From the NCBI GenBank assembly GCA_021828195.1, contig JAKASQ010000006.1, positions 1 to 62,298 on the forward strand: a stretch of 62,298 nt of DNA. Reading direction: 5' to 3'. The number at the start of each line of letters is the position of its first letter. Position 1 is the stretch's first letter. Shown piece after piece: positions 36,021 to 45,403 of the stretch. The notes beneath the pieces were generated by a model. That model made no database searches, was not told the DNA's origin, and saw only the letters and a program-made list of their open reading frames with translations. Origin of the DNA: Thermoplasmata archaeon (lineage in GTDB: Archaea > Thermoplasmatota > Thermoplasmata > Lutacidiplasmatales > UBA184). The position numbers and the translations under genes are program-made.

Positions 36021-36428
36021 GTGCGCTCCGGCTTCGCTCGATTCCACCGGTGGTGGCGGAGCCGGCGGGTGGTGGTACGAGATCGATCGATGGAGCCAAC
36101 GCTACGGCCCGGAGATCGCCTATACGTAGATCCAGCCCCCGCCCGTGCGGGTCGACTTCTCCGAGGAGACGTGGTCGTGCTGCGCGATCCCACTCGCTCG
36201 GTCGAGCGCTTGGTCAAACGCATCACTGGGCTCCCCGGGGATGCGCGACCGCCGAACGAACCCCCGATCCCTCCCGCGCAACTCTACGTCGCAGGCGACT
36301 CGGGCGAAGGGAGCTGCGATAGCTCGAAGTTCGGACCGGTCGCCATGAGCGAGATCGAAGGGGTAGTCTGGTTCCGCTACGCTCCACCCGAACGGCGCGG
36401 GCCGATCGGCGACCCAACGCTTAAGTGA
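36021..36428 (+). CDS. sodX: SodX-like nickel-SOD maturation protease (S26/S24 type)
   Basis: From GTG 36021 the ~135-residue protein has VVVRDRSMEPTLRPGDRLYVDP (catalytic Ser in RSMEPTL), GDVVVLRDP, and VERLVKRITGLPGD with the general-base Lys, ending with YVAGDSGEGSCDSSKFGPV. This is the signal-peptidase-like fold of SodX, which trims the sodN leader. A TATA block gatatac (35985-35991) precedes it. No membrane anchor is seen. The sodN partnership rests on adjacency and known pairing. Confidence 0.8.
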   Translation: MRSGFARFHRWWRSRRVVVRDRSMEPTLRPGDRLYVDPAPARAGRLLRGDVVVLRDPTRSVERLVKRITGLPGDARPPNEPPIPPAQLYVAGDSGEGSCDSSKFGPVAMSEIEGVVWFRYAPPERRGPIGDPTLK

Positions 36429-37519
36429 TGTTGGTATTTCCAACATCGATGCGCCCGGTCGCACGAAACCTCGCGGTCGTGGGAATCGCCGTCCTCGCGA
36501 TCGGGGCGGGGTTCGTCGGCGGATGGTACGCCCATCCCTCGGGATCGACCTCCGCCGGAGGCACCACCTCCACGCTCGCCGTACTTGCCGCGGGAACGCT
36601 GGGAGCGAACCTGCCCTCGTTCGCCTCGAGCTTCGCGAACGAGACCCCCGGAGTACAAGCTCCGCTCTCGGCACAGCTCTACGAGGGGAGTCTCGCCGCC
36701 GCGACGACCTTGACCGTGCTGGGGCAGCCGTACGATGCGTTCGTCTCGGCGGACTATCGGGTCATCCCCCAGCACGTCGAGCCGACCGCGGCGAGTTGGG
36801 AGGTCGTCTTCGCGACCGACCCGCTGGTGCTCGCCTACGATCCGAGCGTCCCGGGCCTGTCGGGCATCACCACCTCGAACTGGGCGAGCGACATCGTTCG
36901 GCCGGGGATCACGCTCGGAACTCCGAACGCGAGCGCGGACCCTCTCGGGTACAACGCGATCTTCACGATCGAGCTCCAAGATTCGCTCAACGGGGCGCGA
37001 GGGACGTTCTACTCCCACTTCTACACGGGAAGCATCGGTGGCTTTGCGGGCCCGGTGACCACGACGACGAAGATCGTCCCGGAGACGCAGGCGGCGGCCG
37101 TACTCTCCACCGGTACGGTGGACACCTACCTCATCTATCGCTCCTACGCGATCGCGAATCACCTCGCCTACGTCGAACTGTCGCCCCACGTGAATCTCGC
37201 GGCGTACGATCCGGCGTCCGTCGTCAACGATACGGCGGCGTCGACCACGATCGTCTCCGGAACCTCGACCCGGGTTGTCTTGGGCGCACCCGTGCTCTTC
37301 GCTGCCACGGTGCCGAGTACGGCCCCGAACGTCCCCCTGGGCATCGCATTCATCGCCTACCTACTGTCGAACCAGACCTCGGCGGCCTGGGCCGCCGACG
37401 GCTACTCGATGATCGCGCCGGCGTGGACCGACCATCCGAGCGCGATCCCGGCGGCGCTCGCCGGCTTCGCCCCGGACTCCTTGCCGGTGGTGCCGGCGTA
37501 CCTCGCCGCGCTCTACTAG
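36425..37519 (+). CDS. wtpA: Tungstate/molybdate ABC transporter, substrate-binding protein
   Basis: The 364-residue protein has an N-terminal membrane anchor/signal (residues ~14-34), then the WtpA pattern: LAVLAAGTLGANLPSFASSFANETPGV, FVSADYRVIPQHVEPTAASWEVVFATDPLVLAYDP, and later a PxA-rich closing lobe. It captures oxyanions at the cell surface. The ATG at 36425 overlaps sodX by four bases (ATGA); the ATG at 36449 is an alternative. wtpB, wtpC and a ModE-like regulator follow. Confidence 0.85.
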   Translation: MMLVFPTSMRPVARNLAVVGIAVLAIGAGFVGGWYAHPSGSTSAGGTTSTLAVLAAGTLGANLPSFASSFANETPGVQAPLSAQLYEGSLAAATTLTVLGQPYDAFVSADYRVIPQHVEPTAASWEVVFATDPLVLAYDPSVPGLSGITTSNWASDIVRPGITLGTPNASADPLGYNAIFTIELQDSLNGARGTFYSHFYTGSIGGFAGPVTTTTKIVPETQAAAVLSTGTVDTYLIYRSYAIANHLAYVELSPHVNLAAYDPASVVNDTAASTTIVSGTSTRVVLGAPVLFAATVPSTAPNVPLGIAFIAYLLSNQTSAAWAADGYSMIAPAWTDHPSAIPAALAGFAPDSLPVVPAYLAALY

Positions 37520-37536
37520 CGCCCGAGATTCATCCC

Positions 37537-38394
37537 ATGACGAGCGACACGGTGGGGGATCGGGGCGCTCCGGCGCGACGCGCGCTGGGCGCCGTCCTGG
37601 CCACGTCCCTGATCGGCCTGTTCGTCCTTCCGATCGTCGCGCTGTTCCTTTACGCAGGCTACGGCAATGTCGCCACGGCCGCCGGGAGCGCGGGATTCCG
37701 TACGGCGCTATCCTTCACGCTGCTCGCGTCCGGGATCGCGGTCTGCTTCGGGATCCTCCTCGGAGTGCCCCTCGGGTACATCCTCGCACGCTACCGCTTT
37801 CCCGGCCGATCCATCGTCGAGTCCATCGTTCTGGTCCCCGTGATGATCCCTCACCTCATCGTCGGGATTGCGCTGCTCGTGCTCTTCGCGCCGACCAACC
37901 CGTTCGGGGCCTGGGTCGCGGGCCTCGGGATCCCGATCTTCGATGCGATCTGGGGCGTCGTGCTGGTGATGGTCTACGTCGGAGCCTCGTACATCGTGCT
38001 CACGAGCGAACTCGCCTTCCGCTCGGTCGATGGGGAGGCGATCGAGGCCGCGCGATCGCTCGGGGCGTCGCCGATCGAGGCGTTCGCGACCGTGACGCTA
38101 CCCCAGGCGTTCCGCGGCATTGTGACGGGAAGCCTCCTGATGTGGGCCCGCGGGGTCAGCGAAGTCGGTGGGTTCCTCATCCTCGCCTACGCGATCTATC
38201 CGAGCTTCCCATATGGGGGCCCGGTGACGAACACGGCCTCCGTCTACATCTACAACCTGTATTCCACGACCGGCGTGCAAGCCGCCGCCGGCGCGTCCGC
38301 GCTCCTCGTGCTGGTCGCCCTCGCGGTCTTCGTGGTCGTTCGCCTCTTCGACCGCACGGGCATGGCCTGGACGAAGGTCGGCTGGTTCGCATGA
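37537..38394 (+). CDS. wtpB: Tungstate/molybdate ABC transporter, permease
   Basis: The 285-residue permease has about six membrane segments and the binding-protein-dependent loop EAARSLGASPIEAFATVTLPQAFRGIVTG (EAA motif). The ending shares the GVSEVGGFLILAY segment typical of ModB/WtpB. It starts at the ATG at 37537, 17 bases after wtpA, and overlaps wtpC as ATGA. Confidence 0.9.
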   Translation: MTSDTVGDRGAPARRALGAVLATSLIGLFVLPIVALFLYAGYGNVATAAGSAGFRTALSFTLLASGIAVCFGILLGVPLGYILARYRFPGRSIVESIVLVPVMIPHLIVGIALLVLFAPTNPFGAWVAGLGIPIFDAIWGVVLVMVYVGASYIVLTSELAFRSVDGEAIEAARSLGASPIEAFATVTLPQAFRGIVTGSLLMWARGVSEVGGFLILAYAIYPSFPYGGPVTNTASVYIYNLYSTTGVQAAAGASALLVLVALAVFVVVRLFDRTGMAWTKVGWFA

Positions 38395-39413
38395 CCGACA
38401 TCCGGCTCTCGGAGGTCGTGGTCGACCGCGATCGCTTCCGCGTCGGTCCGGTCGACCTCGAGATCCGCTCGGGCTCGGCGACCGTCCTGCTCGGCCCGTC
38501 CGGAGCGGGTAAGACCAGCCTGTTGCGAGGGATCGCCGGATTCCTGCCGCTCCGGCAGGGAGCCGTGCGTGTGGATGGGACCGCTGTCGAGCAATCGCCT
38601 CCGGAGCGCCGGGGATTCGGGTTCGTCCCTCCGGGTCTCGGGCTCTTCCCCCACCGGCGGGTACGGCAGAACGTGAGCTATCCCCTCGACCTGCGGGGGA
38701 CGCCGAATGCGCGTGCGCGGGCCCAGCGGTGGATCGAGCACTTCGAGCTCTCCGAGCTCGCCGAGCGATATCCCCCTCAGTTGAGCTCGGGCCAGCGTCA
38801 ACGCGTGGCCATGGCCCGGGCGCTCGCCGGGGAACCGCGCGCGCTTCTCTGGGACGAGCCGCTCGCGGCCCTCGATGTGGAGAGTCGCGACGTCCTGCTC
38901 CGGCTCCTGCGCGAACTCATCGAGGCCGAGGGGATCCCGCTGCTGCTCGTCACGCATGACCCGGCGACCGCGTTCGCGCTCGCCTCGAACGTCGTCGTGC
39001 TGGAAGAGGGACGGGTCCGTTTCCAGGGAGCGGTGACCGCGCTTCCGCACGCACCGCTCAATCGGTTCATGGCACGGTTCCTGGGCTTCGAGAACCTCTT
39101 CTCGCGGGAGGAACTCCTCGCGGCGGGCGATGGTCCCCTTCCTCGGGCGTTGCTCGGGGGCGCCGGCCCGAGCGGGATCGTCGTCCCCGAGGATGCTCTG
39201 AGCTGGACCGCGGCCTCCTCCGGCAACAATCTCGCCTACATCACCTCGGTGCGATGGGCCCCGCGGGGCTGGATCCTGACGCTCCGACAGGGCGCACTGG
39301 CGTTCTACGTGCACTCGCCCTCCGACTCCCTCCACCTGCGCGTCGGCGACGCCGTCCGGCTCGACCTCGATCGGACCCGGCTCCGGCCGCTCACTGCGGA
39401 GGGGGCGTCGTAG
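38391..39413 (+). CDS. wtpC: Tungstate/molybdate ABC transporter, ATP-binding protein
   Basis: The 340-residue ATPase has Walker A GPSGAGKT, LSSGQRQRVAMARALAGEPRALLWDEPLAALD, and LLVTHDPATAFALA. A C-terminal regulatory region (~260-340) has the beta-rich pattern of TOBE-containing subunits (GIVVPEDALSW, GDAVRLDLDRTRLRPL). It overlaps wtpB by four bases and precedes the ModE-like gene by five. Confidence 0.9.
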   Translation: MTDIRLSEVVVDRDRFRVGPVDLEIRSGSATVLLGPSGAGKTSLLRGIAGFLPLRQGAVRVDGTAVEQSPPERRGFGFVPPGLGLFPHRRVRQNVSYPLDLRGTPNARARAQRWIEHFELSELAERYPPQLSSGQRQRVAMARALAGEPRALLWDEPLAALDVESRDVLLRLLRELIEAEGIPLLLVTHDPATAFALASNVVVLEEGRVRFQGAVTALPHAPLNRFMARFLGFENLFSREELLAAGDGPLPRALLGGAGPSGIVVPEDALSWTAASSGNNLAYITSVRWAPRGWILTLRQGALAFYVHSPSDSLHLRVGDAVRLDLDRTRLRPLTAEGAS

Positions 39414-39418
39414 CGGTG

Positions 39419-40045
39419 ATGGAGCGTTGGCTGACTCCGATGGACGCCCGCCTGCTCGCGCAACTGTCGACCACTCCCAACGTGGTCCGCGCCGCCCGCT
39501 CGCTCGGGATTCCCCGAGATCGAGCGGTCTATCGGCTCGCTCGGCTGCGCCGTCTGTATGGGGGGCCCGTCGTGCGCGCGCGCCGAGGGGGTTCGACCCC
39601 CGGAGAAACTCGGCTCACGGCGCTCGGACGACGATTGCTGCGCGACACGCGGCCCGATTCCTGGGTCAACCGGTTCTCCGGGATCTACCGCGGAGGTCGA
39701 TCTCCAAAGGTCGATCTCGGCCATGGACGGCAGCTCGAGGTTTCCTTCCGAGGGCGCGAAGGAGCGCCCGTGGAGGTCGCAGTGGATCCGGGCTCGATCG
39801 TTGTCGCCCTTCGACCGGTCGAATTGAGCGCTCGCAATGCCCTTCCCGCCACCGTCCAATCCGCGAAGTCGCACGGTGCCCAGAACGCGGAGCTCCGAGT
39901 TCTCTGGAGGGGGCTCGTCGTGCGGGTAGGGATCACGCCGGGTTCGATCCGGCGGCTCGCGCTGGACCCCGGCGCGCGGGTGTACCTCTACGTGAAGGCC
40001 GTGTCCGTTCGCCGCGTCGCTACTCGCGGATCCCCTCGCTCGTGA
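39419..40045 (+). CDS. ModE-like transcriptional regulator (wHTH plus TOBE-like domain)
   Basis: The ~208-residue protein has an N-terminal LysR-type winged helix ([48 protein letters not shown], then [18 protein letters not shown]), and a C-terminal Mop/TOBE-like beta domain ([48 protein letters not shown]). This is the ModE layout: molybdate or tungstate binding controls transporter genes. As fourth gene of the operon it probably regulates wtpABC. It overlaps the convergent radA by 26 bases. Confidence 0.8.
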   Translation: MERWLTPMDARLLAQLSTTPNVVRAARSLGIPRDRAVYRLARLRRLYGGPVVRARRGGSTPGETRLTALGRRLLRDTRPDSWVNRFSGIYRGGRSPKVDLGHGRQLEVSFRGREGAPVEVAVDPGSIVVALRPVELSARNALPATVQSAKSHGAQNAELRVLWRGLVVRVGITPGSIRRLALDPGARVYLYVKAVSVRRVATRGSPRS

Positions 40046-41018
40046 GCGAGTAGACCGCCTCCCCCTCGGGGAGGTTCGGCGAATCGATGAGGCGCGCGAT
40101 GCGCTTCGGAGGCTTGGATTTGCGCAAGTAGAGCCGGTAGGTGGAGGCGTGCGCCACGATGTTCCCTCCGATCGGGCGAGTCGGATCGCCGAAGAGGATA
40201 TCGGGGCGCGCCATGACCTGGTTCGTGACCACGACGGCGGCGTTGTACGTGTCGGCGAAGCGCAGGAGCTCATGGAGGTGCTTGTTCAGGAGCTGCTGCC
40301 GGGGGGCGAGCTCGCCTCGTCCGGCGTACTCGGACCGAAAGTGCGCGGTGAGGGAGTCGACCACGAGGAGCCGGATCGGTTTCTGCCGAGCGAGTTCCTG
40401 GGCCTTCTGGACGAGGAGCATCTGGTGGCTCGAGTTGAACGCCCGGGCGACGTGGATCTTGGTGAGCGCCTCCTGCGGGTCGAGGCCGACGGCCTTCGAC
40501 ATGTCGATGATCCGCTCCGGACGGAATGTGCTCTCGGTGTCGATGTAGACCGTCTCGCCGAGCAGCCCTCCCTGGGCGACGGGCAGTTGGACGTCCACGG
40601 CGATCTGGTGGGCGATCTGGGTCTTCCCGGTGCCGAACTCTCCCGCGAACTCCGTGATCGCCTGGGTCTCGACGCCGCCGCCCAGGAGTTCGTCGAGCGC
40701 CTTCGCGTTGAGCGTGATGCGCCCCAGTTTCTTGCGCCGCTCGAGGACTTGGGTCCCGAGCTCGAACCCGCCGACGTCCGCCTTCCGGCGCGCCTCGCCG
40801 ATGATCTTCTGGGCGATGGTCAGTCCGATGTCCGCGGCTTCCGCGATGTCCCCGGGGGAGGCGACCGCGAGCTCCATGAGGTCGGTGTAACCGGCCTCTC
40901 GGAGCTTGTCGGCCGTCGTTGCGCCGACGCCGGGGAGATCCTCGAGCGCGATCTCGGTCTTCTCGGGAACGGTCGGCTCCGCCGGTGAGACTGCGCGAGC
41001 GATCGGTTTCGGCGACAC
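40020..41018 (-). CDS. radA: DNA repair and recombination protein RadA
   Basis: The 332-residue recombinase has N-terminal helix-hairpin-helix motifs ([27 protein letters not shown]), Walker A GEFGTGKT (126-133), [14 protein letters not shown], the Walker B strand [12 protein letters not shown], and VVVTNQVMA with L2. It forms filaments on ssDNA for strand exchange. Start is GTG at 41018 with a TATA block (gcttatctc) about 27 bases upstream, so the transcript is leaderless. Confidence 0.97.
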   Translation of the reverse strand: MSPKPIARAVSPAEPTVPEKTEIALEDLPGVGATTADKLREAGYTDLMELAVASPGDIAEAADIGLTIAQKIIGEARRKADVGGFELGTQVLERRKKLGRITLNAKALDELLGGGVETQAITEFAGEFGTGKTQIAHQIAVDVQLPVAQGGLLGETVYIDTESTFRPERIIDMSKAVGLDPQEALTKIHVARAFNSSHQMLLVQKAQELARQKPIRLLVVDSLTAHFRSEYAGRGELAPRQQLLNKHLHELLRFADTYNAAVVVTNQVMARPDILFGDPTRPIGGNIVAHASTYRLYLRKSKPPKRIARLIDSPNLPEGEAVYSLTSEGIRE

Positions 41019-41040
41019 ACCCTGATGAGTTGCGCCGGGG

Positions 41041-41048
41041 GAGATAAG
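41041..41048 (-). promoter_or_regulatory. TATA box for radA
   Basis: Minus-strand cttatctc is centred ~27 bases before the GTG at 41018. Confidence 0.55.
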
Positions 41049-41084
41049 CGTGGGGGAGAGGTCGCGAAACGGCGGAATCTGCCG

Positions 41085-42035
41085 TCAGGCGGAGGGGGTG
41101 AACGGCTGGCCGGTCAGTCGCTGGTACACGGTGGTATACAGGCGACTGACCTCATCGACCAGGAGCGGAGGCAGCGGCGGGATCTCCGGCTCGGGTCCCC
41201 CGGCCTGTCGAGCGGCCATCAGGCGATCGTAGTAGCCCGTCGAGCGGTAGTGCTGGCGAACGAACTCCTTGGAGAAATCGACCTGCCGGCCCCGCTCGAA
41301 CGCGTCTCGGTCCCAGAATCGGTCCTCGTCCGCGGTTCCGAAGGTGTCAACGACCATCAGTGCTCCGTCCGCGTCGACCCCGAACTCCTTCTTTCCATCG
41401 ACGTGCAACAGGCCGCGCGGGGCGATCTCCCGCTGCATCGCGCCGTCGATCTTCAGGATCGTCTCCTTCAGTTCGTCCATCTGCCGCCGGTCGAGCGCCG
41501 AGAGCTCGAGCGCCTCCTCGATCGTCAAGAGACGATCGATCGGCTCGAGCTTGGTCGTCACCTCGAAGTGGGGCTCGGGGAGCGGGTCGGCGAACTGCAG
41601 GTGCTTGCCCGCGGGGAACCCGAGTTCCTCGGGCGTGACCTTGCCGGAGCGCACCCGGTCCCACATCGACCCGGCGAGGTAGTACCGTACGATCAGCTCG
41701 AGCGGGATGAGGTAGTTCTTCGGGTGCGGTCCGAGCGAGCTCGGCTGCAGAACGACCTGGACGCGCTTGACGCGCATCGAGGTCGGGCCCGAGAGGCGCA
41801 GGAAGTGGTTGGGGATCTTGTGCGTTCGGCAGCTCTCGAACCAGAACGCGGCCGTCCGGTTCAGCGTCTCTCCCTTGTGGGGGATCTCGCTCGGGATGTG
41901 TTTGTCGAAGACGGAGATGTCGTTGGTGAAGCGGAACTCGAGCTCGGTGGGGGAGACGGAGTAGACCTCCTTGACCTTGCCCCGGCGCAAGTACCGGGGC
42001 TCGCTCGAGCTCGACGGCGGCGGGTTTTTGGGCAT
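41085..42035 (-). CDS. purC: SAICAR synthetase (PurC)
   Basis: From the ATG at 42035 (MPKNPPPSSSSEPRYLRRGKVKEVY) the 316-residue enzyme shows the PurC ATP-grasp pattern: GKVKEVYSV, TNDISVFDK, KGETLNRTAAFWF, ELIVRYYLAGSMW, LLHVDGKKEFGVDADG and LMVVDTFGTADEDRFWDRD. It joins aspartate to CAIR in purine synthesis. A TATA block ttctttaa (42058-42065) lies 26 bases upstream. The N-terminal Pro/Ser extension is short. Confidence 0.95.
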   Translation of the reverse strand: MPKNPPPSSSSEPRYLRRGKVKEVYSVSPTELEFRFTNDISVFDKHIPSEIPHKGETLNRTAAFWFESCRTHKIPNHFLRLSGPTSMRVKRVQVVLQPSSLGPHPKNYLIPLELIVRYYLAGSMWDRVRSGKVTPEELGFPAGKHLQFADPLPEPHFEVTTKLEPIDRLLTIEEALELSALDRRQMDELKETILKIDGAMQREIAPRGLLHVDGKKEFGVDADGALMVVDTFGTADEDRFWDRDAFERGRQVDFSKEFVRQHYRSTGYYDRLMAARQAGGPEPEIPPLPPLLVDEVSRLYTTVYQRLTGQPFTPSA

Positions 42036-42057
42036 ACCGCGGCGAGGAGGGCGCGGT

Positions 42058-42065
42058 TCTTTAAC
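42058..42065 (-). promoter_or_regulatory. TATA box for purC
   Basis: Minus-strand ttaaagaa is centred 26 bases before the ATG at 42035; it decides this start over the open frame from 42098. Confidence 0.55.
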
Positions 42066-42094
42066 CTGATCGACCGGGGTGCGTTCGATCGGCC

Positions 42095-42637
42095 TCACAT
42101 CGTGCGGCCGTGCAGGGTGGTGATCGGGCGGAACCCCTGCTTCGTGTAGAAGCGGATCGCGATCTCATTCTGGACGGGGAACTCCGCCGTGAGCACCCCG
42201 GCCCCTTTGGCCTTCAGCGACGCGGAGAGCTCTTGGAGAAGGTATTCTCCCACCCCTCGGCGTCGGTAGAGCGGGAGGAGGTAGATGTCGAGGATGACGC
42301 CCTCCTTCTCCGGGGAGTAGAAGGGCCGCTCCCGGACCCGGGCGCGAACGACCCCGACGACCTTGTCCTTGTCCGTTCCGGCTCCTTCGGCGGCGAGGAC
42401 GAGCGCTTCCGGGTCGGAGATGTCGTGCCTCAGGATCTCGGTGGCCCGCTCCTCCGCGTCCGGACGCACCTTGAGCAACGGGTCGAACTCCTCGTTCAAC
42501 CGCTTGAGCCGGAGGATGAGCGGGACGAGCTGCGCGATATCGCTCGTGCGCGCGGGCCGCAAGTGGATCGGAACGCTGGGTCCGGTCGCGGTCGGGTTCA
42601 GTCGCTCGGCTTCGGTTTTCCCCTTGGGCGTCGTCAT
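42095..42637 (-). CDS. GNAT-family N-acetyltransferase
   Basis: The 180-residue protein has IHLRPARTSDIAQLVPLILRLKRLNEEFDPLL at the N-terminus and the acetyl-CoA site ILDIYLLPLYRRRGVGEYLLQELSASLKAKG, then IRFYTKQGFRP. Its start overlaps the malic enzyme stop by four bases (ATGA), so it is co-translated with that gene. Whether it modifies the enzyme is unknown. Confidence 0.8.
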   Translation of the reverse strand: MTTPKGKTEAERLNPTATGPSVPIHLRPARTSDIAQLVPLILRLKRLNEEFDPLLKVRPDAEERATEILRHDISDPEALVLAAEGAGTDKDKVVGVVRARVRERPFYSPEKEGVILDIYLLPLYRRRGVGEYLLQELSASLKAKGAGVLTAEFPVQNEIAIRFYTKQGFRPITTLHGRTM

Positions 42638-44073
42638 CGTTTCCTTCTCCGTGGGCTCTTTTCATCGGGCATCGGCCGCGTGACCCCCGAACGCGCCAGT
42701 TCGCGGGCGAGTTTCGGGGGGCGTCGCATGACTTCCTGGGCGATCCGGTAGAACTCCGCGCGCGTGCGGGGACGCCCGGCGATCCCGAGACGCACCGCTT
42801 CCTCCGCGACCGCGGCGGCCACATGGGGAGAGAACTCCGTCTCCTCCATCGTGGGAAGGATGTGATCGACCGTGAGGCCCGCATCGTTGGCGTGGCGGGC
42901 GAGTTCCTTGGCCGCGGCGAGGACCACCTCGTCGGGAATCGAACGGGCTCGAGCGTCCAGGATGCCCCGGAACACCGCCGGGAAGATGAGCGAATTGTTG
43001 ACCTGGTTGGGAAAATCGCTGCGGCCCGTAGCGACCACTGCGGCGCCGGCGGCCTTCGCGATGTCCGGCCATATCTCCGGGTCGGGGTTCGCAAGCGCGA
43101 AGATGATCGGTCCGGAGGCCATCGCACGGATGTGCTCGGGTCTGACGGTGTCCGGAGCAGGCGTCGAGGCCGCGAGCAACGCATCGGCCCCCTCCACCGC
43201 CTCGACGAGGCCGCCTCGACGGTCGCCTCCATCGGTTTGCAAGGCGAGCCGATACTTCCACCGGTTGCGGACCATGAGCTCGTCCACGTCCCGACGCTCG
43301 GCGTCGAGGATCCCCTTGTGGTCGACCAGCGTCAGGCGGTGCGGGTCGTGGCCGAGGGCGAGGAGGAGTCGTGCGGTGGCGATGTTCGCCGCGCCGGCCC
43401 CGAGGAGCACGGTGCGCATCGAGCGGACGTCGCGGCCGGTCAGCTCGATGGCGTTCAGGAACCCGGCGATCGTGGCCGCGGCCGTTCCCAGCTGGTCGTC
43501 GTGCCACACAGGGATGGGGAGGCGCTTCTGCAGCTCCTCCAGGATGCGGAAGCACTTCGGGGACGCGATGTCTTCCAGATTGATGCCGCCGAACGCCGGT
43601 GCGATGCGCTCGACCGTCTCGATGAACGCGGCGTCCGATTCGACGGAGATGGGCAGCGGGATGGCATCGACCCCGCCGAGATACTTGAACAGCAGGGCCT
43701 TGCCCTCCATGACCGGAAGGGCGGCGCGCGGACCGATGTTCCCGAGGCCGAGCACGCGGCTCCCGTCCGTCACGATCGCGATGGTGTTTCCACGGCCCGT
43801 CAGGTCGAAGGAGCGGTCCGGGTCGGAGGCGATCGCGCGGGAGACTTCGGCGATCCCCGGGGTGTACCATAGGGAGAAGTCCGCGAGGGAGCGCACCGGG
43901 ACGCGTGGGACCGTCTCGATCTTCCCGTGGTAGTACTCCGCGAGGCGCAGCGCGCGCGCTCCGAGCGCGTCGGTCCGCTCGGCCGCTGTGCGCTCGATGG
44001 CTTCCTCCGAAGCCCGCTTGCGGCTCCTGCGGCCCGTCTCGGGACCGGACGGCGGCATCGCGGCCTGCACCAT
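42634..44073 (-). CDS. NAD(P)-dependent malic enzyme
   Basis: From the ATG at 44073 the ~479-residue protein has LWYTPGIAEVSRAIASDP, GLGNIGPRAALPVMEGKALLFKYLGGVDAIPL, FGGINLEDIASPKCFRILEELQKRLPIPVWHDDQLGTAAATIAG (metal site), and the dinucleotide motif LLGAGAANIATARLL. The Lys is in EGKALLFK. It oxidatively decarboxylates malate to pyruvate. A longer-than-usual C-terminal tail follows EEAVRLGIAG. The TATA block gttaatac lies ~30 bases upstream. Confidence 0.92.
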   Translation of the reverse strand: MVQAAMPPSGPETGRRSRKRASEEAIERTAAERTDALGARALRLAEYYHGKIETVPRVPVRSLADFSLWYTPGIAEVSRAIASDPDRSFDLTGRGNTIAIVTDGSRVLGLGNIGPRAALPVMEGKALLFKYLGGVDAIPLPISVESDAAFIETVERIAPAFGGINLEDIASPKCFRILEELQKRLPIPVWHDDQLGTAAATIAGFLNAIELTGRDVRSMRTVLLGAGAANIATARLLLALGHDPHRLTLVDHKGILDAERRDVDELMVRNRWKYRLALQTDGGDRRGGLVEAVEGADALLAASTPAPDTVRPEHIRAMASGPIIFALANPDPEIWPDIAKAAGAAVVATGRSDFPNQVNNSLIFPAVFRGILDARARSIPDEVVLAAAKELARHANDAGLTVDHILPTMEETEFSPHVAAAVAEEAVRLGIAGRPRTRAEFYRIAQEVMRRPPKLARELARSGVTRPMPDEKSPRRRKR

Positions 44074-44098
44074 CGGTCGGGCGCGACCTAGTGGGCTC

Positions 44099-44106
44099 GT
44101 ATTAAC
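44099..44106 (-). promoter_or_regulatory. TATA box for the malic enzyme gene
   Basis: Minus-strand gttaatac is centred about 30 bases before the ATG at 44073 and supports this start. Confidence 0.55.
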
Positions 44107-44220
44107 CCTTTGGATAGACGAAGTCTGGATTCGGCAATTGACGTATGACCGGGCCCTCCACCGATGGCCGCGGAGCCGGGCCACCGAACAGGTCTTGAGC
44201 CACCCCACCGTTCAATCCCA

Positions 44221-45307
44221 TGTGCCCTCTTCCCCCGACCCGCTCCCACACCCATTCTTCCGGACCGCGCGGGAAGGTGCGGTTCCCCTCATCGGACCGA
44301 GGGAGCTGAGCGATCTGCTCGAGGGGCCCGAGCCTCCCTTGATGCTCGATGTCCGTCCCGATGCCGAGCGTCGGTGGGTCCATCTACCGGACGACCGGCA
44401 CGTTCCGATCCATCTGCTCCCGAGAGAGACTACGGTGTTGCCCCACGACCGGCCGATCGTCACCTACGACCATTACGGCCCCGACGCCCGTCGGGCGGCT
44501 GAACTTCTTCGATCGAGGCGATTCGATTCCGCTGCAGCGCTCGAGGGCGGGATCGACGAGTACGCACGCCTCGTCGATCCGTCGCTCCCCCGCTACCGGG
44601 AAGGCGAAGGCGAGCGCGGACTCCTCCTCCAACAGCTGCCCCGCCCCGACACCGGGTGCCTCGCGTACTTCCTGGGAGATCTGGTCGCTCGCGAAGCGGT
44701 CCTCATCGATCCGGGGGTCGATACGGATCCGTACCTCGAAGCGCTGCGCGGTGGAGCTTGGCACCTCACCGCGATCGTCGAGACCCACACCCACGCCGAT
44801 CACCTCGCCGGTCACTCGGCCCTGCATCTCGCGACCGATGCGCCGATCTACGTTAGCCACCGCTCTCCCGCTCAGTACCCGCACCGCACCCTTTCGGAAG
44901 GAGAGGCGATCGACTTCGGTTCGGAGGAGCTCCGGATCCTCGAGACTCCGGGCCACACGCTCGATCATCTCACGCTGAGGGTCCGGGATTCGGCCTTCGT
45001 GGGCGATACCCTCCTCATCGGCGCCTGCGGCCGCACGGACCTGGGTGATGGTTCGCCGGAGATGCTCTGGGACAGCCTCACCGGTAAGCTGATGCGCCTC
45101 CCGGACGAAGTCGAGGTCTACCCGGCCCATTTCGGGCCTCGCCACTTGCTCCCCGCGCGCTACGTCTCCACGATCGGCTTCGAGCGCGCGACCAACGAGG
45201 CGCTGAGCCAGCCCTCGCGGGAGGCGTTCGTTCGGTACATGAGCGAGGGATGGCCCCCGAAACCGACCGGGTTCGAACGAATCGTCCGTGCGAACCTCGA
45301 GGGTTGA
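44221..45307 (+). CDS. MBL-fold persulfide dioxygenase-like protein with an N-terminal rhodanese-like domain
   Basis: From GTG 44221 the ~361-residue protein starts with a rhodanese-like domain (LLEGPEPPLMLDVRPDAERRWVHLPDDRHVPI ... FDSAAALEGGIDEY). The Cys loop reads IVTYDHYGPDARRA, so the active-site Cys is missing. The metallo-beta-lactamase domain follows with THTHADHLAGH, GHTLDHLTL and VYPAHFGPRH, as in ETHE1 persulfide dioxygenases. It probably acts in sulfide or persulfide oxidation. Rhodanese usually lies C-terminal in such fusions. Upstream start choices are uncertain. Confidence 0.75.
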
Positions 45308-45403
45308 CTCTCGAGGTTGCCTCGTGCGCAACCGCGTTTCCTCGCTCGCATCGCGGCGTTTGCGCGACACTCTTAAAGATGGAGTCCGGGTCCATCGTCT
45401 CCC

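Noticed and set aside
36523-37519. Open frame on the plus strand overlapping wtpA
   Set aside because: It is the upstream part of the wtpB reading frame without a start; wtpA has the family motifs in its own frame.
39944-39958. gggttcgatcc-like T-loop sequence suggesting a tRNA
   Set aside because: It is within the ModE-like coding region and no acceptor or anticodon stems can be drawn; similar hits at 39588 and 45270 are also coding.
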